From Symbiodinium natans (taxonomy: Eukaryota > Sar > Dinophyceae > Suessiales > Symbiodiniaceae): a DNA stretch of 64,000 nt. Made by a program: the position numbers and the translations under genes. Positions 55,501 through 64,000 of the stretch are shown in pieces; position 1 is the first letter of the stretch; each line of letters opens with the position of its first letter. The stretch lies in the NCBI GenBank assembly GCA_905221605.1, contig CAJNDS010001046.1, positions 682,603-746,602 on the forward strand. The letters are read 5' to 3'. Below the pieces are notes generated by a model that made no database searches, had not been told where the DNA came from, and saw only the letters and a program-made list of their open reading frames with translations.

Positions 55501-58500
55501 GAGGCCTTTGAATTTCCTCGCAGGACAGCTCTGGGCTGCTCAAGAGCGCTGCAAACTCCCTGGAATCAGGCCGCGGAAAAAGAATCTGCCGATGTGTCGG
55601 CCGTTGCGTGGCTCTTGAATGCTGGCTCTCTTGTTCTTGTTGCCTTAGTTTTACGTCAACAGCCTGCTAACGATCTGTTTCCGCTTGAGCGACGGGTCTT
55701 GGCATGTCTTTGGGGATGTGGGGTCCCGCCCGTGGCATCGCGATTCGTGCACAGATTCGTGCACGGCACGGTGCAGGCGACAAGGAAAATCCGGTCTCAT
55801 TTCGGATACCAAAAGGATGGTTTGGGACTCATGTAGGAAGATGCTGCATGTTAGCGACAGATAGAAGCTGAATGTGTTGCTTTCGAATTTCAGTATTGCC
55901 GAGTTGGCTTCGTAGACTCTTCGTGAATTCATATCATCCCCGCATGACGCATCGTTCTCGTCTCACTCTCGTCTCACTCTCGCTCCTCTCTCTCCCTCCC
56001 TCTCTCTGTCTCCGCTCTCGTGTTCTCTTTTGCTCTCTTCTGTTCTCTGTTGGTCTCCGTTGTTCTTTCGGAAGAGGCTTGCTGGGCCAGCGTACAGAGC
56101 GTCTGCTGGAGCAACTCTCGTCCAGTCCCCAAGGGGAAAGCATGGCAAGAAGACAGTATTGGCGTGTTCGGCCATAGTTTTGAGAATTCCGTCGGAACCC
56201 AGAAGGTCTGAGAACGAGTTCCGCACGAGAGAGAGAGAGAGAGAGAGAGGCGCGAGGAAGAGGAAGAGGAAGAGGACAGCCATGATGGTGAGAATGAAGC
56301 CTGAAAAACCGCTATCATCACCAGGTAATCTTCATGTCACCTCTCTCACCTAGATCACGGGCCTTTAATAATATTCATACTGACCCGTACAGTTCTTTCC
56401 ATGGAATCCTCAACCGCCAGTGATAACCTTGTTGAAGTGAACTCACCTCTCTCACGCAGTTCTCTTATCTTGTGTCTCAACCTTACAGACGCTTCCTTGT
56501 TCACCCATCACACCTTGAGACCCTGTTAACGCCGCAGATATAGGATTACAAAGCCTGACTGATCACCGTGAAGAGAACAACCGTATTATAATTACAAACG
56601 AATGTAGTGAGCGGGTGAATTTAATCATGTTGTGAACGAAACCACTAAGCACACTAAAATAGACCGCACTTCTAGTTTCTTTTCATGTCTTACTTTTAAT
56701 GTTTACTGGTGATGGTTACGTTTATTTCGTTCACTTTGTTCATTCATAAGCTAATTCACTTGCCTTTAGGAGATATAAGATATAGAGTGAAGCGAACACG
56801 TGTCTTTTCATGCGTCTTTCTTCGCTCGCCAGACTTATTCTATGAGTGAGCCTTTCATGAACAACAAATACAACTCAATGGAAGAACAATAGAAGAAAGA
56901 AAGCATTGATTGCGTACATTCACTCACTACGTTCTTTCATTCATACCGTTATCATATTATAAGCGTGGGAAAAGAAGTGAGAAAAATGAAAGGAGAAATA
57001 GCGTCCTTCATGATGATTCACGAGTTTGCTTCTTTTCCCCGGTTGTCCGTTCGCTCACTTCGTTCTTTCGTTCATTAAATTCATGCTTCGTTCGTAGCCT
57101 TTTTAAATTAATTCACTGAATTCACTACGATCTCTATGATTAGGTGAACGAAGTGAACGAAATGAATGTAGCGCATGAACCGCATGAAGAATGTGAACGA
57201 AACAAAGAAGAGAGTACGAAGTGATTAAATGAACGCATTAATAGTAAGAAGCGTGATTTTACTATTAGTGCGTGAATGCAAGAACGAAACAGTGAAGAGA
57301 GCAATAGTAATAATATTGCAAGGGAGTTCACGGACGCGCGAACACTATTAATGTTGTGCGCGAGACAAATGAAACCATTAAACAAACTATGAAGAGAACA
57401 TAATATTCATATTGGTACTGCAATGAGTATATAGTGAATGAAAGCACACAATATTAATATGATGTGAACGGAATGAGCACAAGAAAAGGATAAGAAAAGG
57501 AAGCAAAATGCCAAGAATTTGTACTTTAATCCGCAAACTAATAGCAGAGAAGATAAATAGAATGACCATAAAGTGAAGAAAGTAATATATTGTGATGAGA
57601 TTCTACATGAATAAGAGCAAGCATTTCCTACAGATATAGCAGCATTCGATAAAGGAAGTGTATTAGCAAAAGTTAATTCACACGGGTCAGGAAGATAGAA
57701 AGCTTCTCCAGGCCACATCCCTAAAAGTTGGACAAGATAGTGAATGAGCAGATGTCCAAAACAGGACACAACTAATAGAGCGTCAGAATCTAGAAAACCA
57801 CCCCAAGAAGAATAAACAAAACTATTAATAAGACTTCATATTTTTCGTGAATTCTCAGAATAAATCTCTAGACCAAATATGAAAACCATAAATTAATCCA
57901 AATACAAGATGATAACATATAAGAAAATAAGGAAGAGAGGAAGAGAGAGGAAGAGAGAGGAAGAGAGAGGAAGAGAGAGGAAGAGAGAGGAAGAGAGAGG
58001 AAGAGAGAGGAAGAGAGAGGAAGAGAGAGGAAGAGAGAGGAAGAGAGAGGAAGAGAGAGGAAGAGAGAGGAAGAGAGAGGAAGAGAGAGGAGGAGAGAGG
58101 AGGAGAGAGGAAAGGAGAGGAGGAGAGGCGGAGAGGGCCGGCGAGGGCCGGCGAGGGCCGGCGCGAGGGCGCGCGAGGGCCGGCGAGGGCCGGCGCGAGG
58201 GCCGGTGCGAGGGCCGAGAGGGCCGGGAGAGGGCCGGGAGAGGGCCGGAGAGGGCCGAAGAGGGGAGAGAGAGGGCCGGAGAGAGAGGGGCGGAGAGAGA
58301 GGGCCGGAGAGAGAGGGCCTGAGAGAGAGGGCCTGAGAGAGAGGGCCGGAGAGAGAGGGCCGGAGAGAGAGGGCCTGAGGGAGAGGGCCTGAGAGAGAGG
58401 GCCGGAGAGAGAGGGCCGGAGAGAGAGGGGGCGGGAGAGAGAGGGGGCCGGAGAGAGAGAGGGCCGGAGAGAGAGAGGGCCGGCGAGAGAGGGGGCGGAG

Positions 58501-61500
58501 AGAGAGGGGGCGGAGAGAGAGGAAAGAGGGAGGGCACAGGAGAGGGCACAGGAGAGGGCACAGGAGAGGGCACAGGAGAGGGCACAGGAGAGGGCCCAGG
58601 AGAGGGCGCAGAAGAAAGCACAGGAGAGGGCACAGGAGAGGGCACAGGAGAGGGCACAGGAGAGTGCACAGGAGAGGGCACAGGAGAGGGAGGGCACAGG
58701 AGAGGGAGGGCACAAGGGCGCAGGAGAGGGCACAGGAGAGGGCAACAGAGGGCAGAGAGGGCAGAGAGGCAGAGAGGCAGAGAGGCAGAGAGGCAGAGAG
58801 GCAGAGTGGCAGAGTGGCAGAGAGCGAGAGAGCCGAGAGAGCCGAGAGAGCCGAGAGAGCCGAGAGAGCCGAGAGAGCCGAGAGAGCGAGAAGAGATAGG
58901 ATAGCGCAAGAGCAGCATAAGAAACATAAGCTAATCTCGGAAATCGTAGAGTTGATGTTGAGTTAAGCAATGAGGCGAATTGCGTGAGAGAGAAGCTGCG
59001 GAAGACTCCTGAAAGGTCAGTTCCGGCAGCATGGCCGGTGCTGCTCATCGCTTTCTTCGTGGCGGTCCTTTTGGGGCTCCTTGGGACACGGGTGAATATG
59101 GGGGAACATGGGTGAATAGGTGAGAGGCGTTCAGCATTGTGCGTAAGGTACGTGTACCTGGTTGCGCTGCGGCACTGCACCGTGCTCCTGATCTGGTGCG
59201 GCGGAAGAGGGATCTGTTGCGCAATGCATCATTGCACGTAGGACGCGCACGGGGAAAGAGCACACAATTCTCTCATTCGCAAGGCTGGTGATGGCCCTTT
59301 CGATTGCTGGCTCGGCCCTGCTCGGTTTTTACCTGTGGGCCGGCGACCCAGCCACAGCAGAAGCAGAGCAAGAAAGGGCGAGAGAAGGGCGAGAAGGGGC
59401 GAGAAGGCGAGAGAGAGACACACACACACACACACCAACACACACACACCAACACACACACACCAACACACACACACACACACACACACCAACACACAAC
59501 ACACAACACACAACACACAACACACAACACACAACACACAACACACAATACACAACACACAACACACATCACACAACACACAACACACAACACACAACAC
59601 ACAACACACAACACACAACACACAACACACAACACACAACACACAACACACAACACACAACACACAACACACAACACACAACACACAACACACAACACAC
59701 AACACACAACACACAACACACACAACACACAACACACAACACACAACACACAACACACAACACACACACAACACACAACACACAACACACAAACACACAA
59801 CACACAACACACAACACACAACACACAACACACAACACACAACACACAACACACAACACACAACACACAACACACAACACACAACACACACCACACACCA
59901 CACAACACACACCACACAACACACAACACACACCACACACCACACACCACACAGCACACAGCACACAGCACACACCACACAGCACACAGACACACAGACA
60001 CAGACACACAGACACAGACACACAGACACAGACACACAGACACAGAAACACAGACACAGACACAGACACAGAGACACAGACACAGACACAGACACAGACA
60101 CAGACACAGACACAGACACAGACACAGACACAGACACAGACACAGACACAGACACAGAGACAGAGACAGAGACAGAGACAGAGACAGAGACAGAGACAGA
60201 GACAGAGACAGAGACAGAGAGGAGGAACAAAAATGCTTTCAAAAGAGGGGCAAATGCTAGGCCGCCTCCCGACCTGACCCGACTGACCCTCTGACGTCAA
60301 AGCTTTAAATGTTGGAAGAGAGCTGTTGAGCTTTTGAGCTTTTTCCCTCTGGGAGCCGAAGGACATTCTTGCGCCCTCCAAAGAGAACCCCACCCCACCC
60401 CCATCCGCCCGGGCCCCCACTTCCCCGCCGCTTCCCCCCACCACTTCCCGCAGCGCGAGAGCACCCGTTTTTTCCCGCGCCCTTTTTTGAGCCGCACCCG
60501 TTTCTTTGCCTCTTTGCCCTCTTTGCCCTCTTTGCCCTCTTTGCCCTCTTTGCCCTTTTTGCCCTTTTTTCAGCCAGGCCAACGCTGGCAACCTCTCGAG
60601 GCCGGGAATTCTCTGAGTCTGGGCTTCTTTGTTGTAAAACCCCTTTAAGGGCTCTCCGCTCTCTCTCCGCTCTCTCTCCGCTCTCTCTCTCACCCCAAAT
60701 CTCCCTCTTCCGTCTCCCGTCTGCCGTCTGCCGTCTGCTCCTTCCATCTCCTCCTTCCATCTCCGCTCTTCGTCTGCTCTTCGTGAAGAGGCGCTGCCCG
60801 ATGCACTGAAATGTGCTAATAAGAGAGTGTACAAGTGCGGAGCATGGCGGAGCCAAGAGAGCAACATACAATCAGTTGACTCAGTTGACTCATTGAGTTT
60901 TCTGCTCTCCAGGCATCTCCCCAACGGAGTTGCCGCTCCCGAAGGTTCGGCGCTGTCATGCTCTCTCGCAGCGCCCCTTCTGAGTCCTCAACACAGCGCA
61001 CAAGTACAGAGATCTCATGATACACCTTGCATACGCAGGATACGGTGACAACGAGGAAGCCGTGACGAAGGCACAGACTCCGCGGCTGCTGCTGTTAAGC
61101 TTCGGGGGAATGCGGCTGAATGCGGCTGAATGCGGTCTCCCGGCCCTTCAAAGGTCATGGCGGTGCTTTGTTGGGTTCTTTGTGGAATATGCAGCTGCAT
61201 CAGCTGCTGCTTCCGTCAAAGCATCGAGGCACTCAGGTGTTGCTGAAAGTTCAGTTTACAAATGTTTACAAAATCCTTCTCATGGTCTGCATCTTTGCTT
61301 CTTCTTTGCGGGCAGAGGCGGCCGTGGACTGCATCGAGGAGGCGTGCGATGCAATCCAGGAGATGTGGCTGCCCCAGATGTGCTCAGCCGTTCAAAAGCA
61401 ATGGCAGCCGCGAACAAAGCACTCAGGTCCTCTTTGCTCCTGGCACCCATTTTGAAGGACATGTCACGGGTCCTCTCAGAGCAAGAGCAGGGGACGCAAA

Positions 61501-61611
61501 TACCGCGGAATAGTCGTGGGCGGATCGTGCTGAGAGCAGGCGCTCTCCCGTGCATTCGTCTTCGGCCTCCTCCTCTATGGCTTCTTTGCGCTGCTGCCTG
61601 GGACTCGGGCC
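51830..61611 (+). CDS. choline transporter-like (SLC44/CTL) membrane protein gene, multi-exon, partial
   Basis: At least thirteen short exons read in order through the CTL family plan: a first membrane helix preceded by C-T-D, an R-L-x-x-G-x-D-Y-x-G-x-x-C-G ectodomain box, K-P-Y-L-x-W-C, C-V-x-S-C-P, a Y-x-x-x-V-V-x-x-R-Y-C-x-P box, a W-P plus membrane helix, two further helices, then E-A-x-x-A-I-x-x-M before S-L-L-x-x-P and another helix. These correspond to known conserved blocks of SLC44 proteins, which move choline or related solutes across membranes. Most junctions have AG acceptors and GT donors and keep phase. Exons before 51830 (including the start codon) and after 61611 (the Choline_transpo C-terminal half) were not found. 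Introns hold microsatellites, satellites and an AT-rich insertion. Confidence 0.8.
51940..52035. repeat. GA-rich tract in CTL intron 1
   Basis: GAGAGAGAGA with AAAG interruptions, inverse complement in type to the CT tract before exon 1. Confidence 0.85.
52150..52192. repeat. interstitial telomere-like repeats (CCCTAAA)
   Basis: Two perfect CCCTAAA units followed by degenerate CCCCAAA, CCCTCAA and CCCCTCAA. TTTAGGG is the telomere repeat type reported for dinoflagellates. Confidence 0.7.
52866..52950 (+). CDS. CTL exon 2: R-L-x-H-G-x-D-Y-x-G-x-x-C-G box
   Basis: Pyrimidine tract ends in TTTGTGAG at 52865. The frame reads RLYHGIDYQGRICG then LEGPTG. This is the most diagnostic ectodomain motif of CTL proteins. 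The 3' end of the exon was not fixed; a GC at 52921 is one candidate donor. Confidence 0.75.
53269..53312 (+). CDS. CTL exon 3: P-Y-L-F-W-C block
   Basis: Acceptor CTCCGTCGAG ends at 53268. The split codon xxG (AAG would give Lys) is followed by PYLFWCMNSAWAPG, matching the K-P-Y-L-Y-W block that follows the G-x-x-C-G motif in the family. Donor approximate. Confidence 0.65.
54693..54725 (+). CDS. CTL exon 4: C-V-S-S-C-P block
   Basis: Between CGCCACGCAG and a GTCCCG donor; reads KDPVCVSSCPG. The paired Cys are conserved in CTL ectodomains. At 33 bp it is very short. Confidence 0.65.
54931..55005 (+). CDS. CTL exon 5: ectodomain continuation
   Basis: Between GCGCGAG and a GTGCGG donor, in phase 0 at both ends; reads AVGGSLYAPVPECKPGEPS. 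Joins in phase with exons 4 and 6. Confidence 0.55.
55275..55346 (+). CDS. CTL exon 6: N-R-Y-C-F-P block
   Basis: Between GTCGCAG and a GTTGCG donor; reads QINSYKTMVVMNRYCFPD then SFSCGA. The R-Y-C-x-P motif is typical of the family. Phase 0 into exon 7. Confidence 0.75.
55524..55570 (+). CDS. CTL exon 7: end of ectodomain
   Basis: After TTTCCTCGCAG; reads DSSGLLKSAANSLES. The donor is not certain (several GC near 55568). The next exon is 3.4 kb away. Confidence 0.55.
56345..57920. other. AT-rich island, likely mitochondrial-derived (NUMT-like)
   Basis: Composition changes abruptly from GC-rich repeats to AT-rich sequence with recurring GTGAACGAA/TTCGTTCAC words in both orientations. It ends at the GAGAGAGGAA satellite. 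The right part encodes a cox3-like fragment on the minus strand; the rest shows no recognisable gene, which fits the fragmented, repeat-laden dinoflagellate mitochondrial genome. Confidence 0.6.
57590..57920 (-). pseudogene. cox3: mitochondrial cytochrome c oxidase subunit 3-like fragment
   Basis: Minus-strand translation gives YGFHIWSRDLF, then a TGA followed in the same frame by EFTKN; this resembles the H-x-W-R-D-x-x-x-E-x-T block of COX3. In a shifted frame it continues WGGFLDSDALLVVS, LLGMWPGEAFYLPDP, then ELTFANTLPLSNAAISVGNA. That parallels the W-P-P, D-P-x-E-I-P-x-x-N-T-x-L-L-S-S-G block. The subunit is part of respiratory complex IV in the inner mitochondrial membrane. Similarity ends near 57590. 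The frameshift and stop could reflect a decayed nuclear copy or a transcript that is edited; dinoflagellate mitochondria edit RNA. It may also be an assembly join. Confidence 0.65.
57935..58110. repeat. decamer satellite GAGAGAGGAA, about 17 copies
   Basis: Near-perfect 10-bp units. A 441-residue minus-strand frame across 57855-59180 results from this and the next array. Confidence 0.95.
58111..58885. repeat. GA/GC arrays: GAGGGCCGGA, GGGCACAGGAGA, GGCAGAGA, GAGAGCC units
   Basis: Successive purine-rich arrays: GAGAGAGGGCCGGA type to 58525, GGGCACAGGAGA type 58533-58745, GGCAGAGA type 58750-58815, GAGAGCC type 58825-58885. Confidence 0.9.
59021..59084 (+). CDS. CTL exon 8: W-P block and membrane helix
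   Basis: Acceptor GGTCAG at 59020 (or GGCAG at 59029). Reads AWPVLLIAFFVAVLLGLLG, the helix that follows the ectodomain in CTL proteins. The donor is either a GT at 59092 or, to match exon 9 in phase, a non-canonical GA at 59085. Confidence 0.75.
59148..59195 (+). CDS. CTL exon 9: Y-V-Y-L-V-A-L-R-H helix
   Basis: Between GCGTAAG and a GTGCGG donor; reads YVYLVALRHCTVLLIW. The last codon TG is completed by G of exon 10 to give Trp. Confidence 0.75.
59284..59370 (+). CDS. CTL exon 10: membrane helix G-F-Y-L-W
   Basis: After CGCAAG; completes the Trp codon and reads LVMALSIAGSALLGFYLWAG, then DPATAEAE. Followed almost at once by the CA-rich array. Donor not fixed. Confidence 0.75.
59413..60220. 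repeat. 800-bp (ACACACA)n-(ACACACAA)n-(ACAGACAC)n array
   Basis: Successive blocks: CACA at 59416-59490, CACAACA at 59490-59890, CACCACACA at 59890-59975, CACAGA at 59976-60155, GACAGA at 60155-60220. His/Thr/Gln- and Cys/Val-rich frames here are artefacts. Confidence 0.95.
60221..61315 (+). other. CTL intron 10, possible additional exons
   Basis: Mostly low complexity, including TTTGCCCTC repeats at 60505-60570 and CTCTCTCCG repeats at 60658-60690. Two AG-preceded pieces (60917: HLPNGVAAPEGSALS; 61044: GYGDNEEAVTKAQ) could be missing CTL exons but have no family match. Confidence 0.4.
61316..61364 (+). CDS. CTL exon 11: E-A-x-x-A-I-Q-E-M block
   Basis: After TTGCGGGCAG. Reads AAVDCIEEACDAIQE and AT, completed by G of exon 12 to give Met; donor GTGGCT at 61365. 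Confidence 0.7.
61427..61469 (+). CDS. CTL exon 12: S-S-L-L-L-A-P block
   Basis: Between GCACTCAG and a GTCCTC donor. With exon 11 it reads DAIQEMSSLLLAPILKDM, matching the M-P-S-L-L-x-x-P site of the family. Phase 0 into exon 13. Confidence 0.7.
61540..61611 (+). CDS. CTL exon 13: membrane helix
   Basis: After GAGAGCAG; reads ALSRAFVFGLLLYGFFALLP then GTRA, before a GTCCGG donor at 61612. Later exons were not recognised. Confidence 0.6.

Positions 61612-64000
<2,389 letters not shown>

Larger units (their letters stand above)
55571..59020 (+). other. longest CTL intron, with AT-rich insertion and GA satellites
   Basis: No exon could be supported in between. It holds an AT-rich mitochondrial-like segment (about 56345-57920), the decamer satellite (57935-58110) and further GA/GC arrays (58111-58885). 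Confidence 0.6.

Noticed and set aside
57855-59180. Minus-strand 441-codon frame rich in Ser, Leu and Pro
   Set aside because: Made by GA/GC satellites; its last residues happen to enter the cox3-like fragment.
59229-60924. Long Val/Cys- and Thr/His-rich frames on both strands
   Set aside because: Translation of the CA array; only the CTL exon pieces inside are credible.

Overview
The window looks like nuclear DNA of a dinoflagellate; the genus cannot be told from this sequence. The reasons are: very high simple-repeat content; short exons (about 30-160 bp) buried in repeat-filled introns; degenerate Ty1/copia, LINE and other retroelements with dinoflagellate-style domain arrangements; TTTAGGG-type telomere-like motifs; and an AT-rich island carrying a cox3-like fragment that resembles dinoflagellate mitochondrial DNA. 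No bacterial-style operons, CRISPR arrays, tRNAs or rRNAs were recognised. Most long open frames here are artefacts of repeats that contain no stop codons.

Layout. (1) 1-10.5 kb: a minus-strand Ty1/copia-like LTR retrotransposon, read from right to left: LTR, primer binding site, gag, CCHC knuckle, aspartic protease, a dinoflagellate-type extra region, integrase, reverse transcriptase running off the left edge. It is broken by frameshifts, one in-frame stop and a 3.4-kb repeat insertion flanked by a 10-bp direct repeat. (2) 10.5-30 kb: mostly tandem repeats, including a nested inverted structure at 16.4-20.1 kb. Scattered plus-strand exon candidates between AG and GT at 12.3, 15.2, 22.6, 27.4 and 28.9-29.9 kb hint at one or more coiled-coil-rich split genes. 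(3) 30-35.5 kb: CTA/AGT arrays and a nearly uninterrupted 2.9-kb C/T tract. (4) 36.2-37.6 kb: a multi-exon plus-strand gene for a Lys/Gly-rich (KGKGK) protein, with consistent splice phases and a terminal stop. (5) 40.3-43.4 kb: a plus-strand LINE with reverse transcriptase, zinc knuckle and PD-(D/E)XK-like endonuclease, broken by one frameshift. (6) 44.3-46.9 kb: a minus-strand relic of an unusual reverse-transcriptase-like element with an N-terminal membrane segment. (7) 47.4-48.2 kb: a TTG array with a duplicated 60-bp flank. (8) 51.8-61.6 kb and probably beyond: at least thirteen short plus-strand exons of a choline-transporter-like (SLC44/CTL) membrane protein. Its longest intron holds the mitochondrial-like island and GA-rich satellites.

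The two best-supported host genes are the CTL transporter and the KGKGK protein; neither is visible as a long open frame. The retroelements are all degraded, so no active mobile system is evident. Splice junctions are inferred from reading frame, family resemblance and AG/GT signals, with no transcript evidence.
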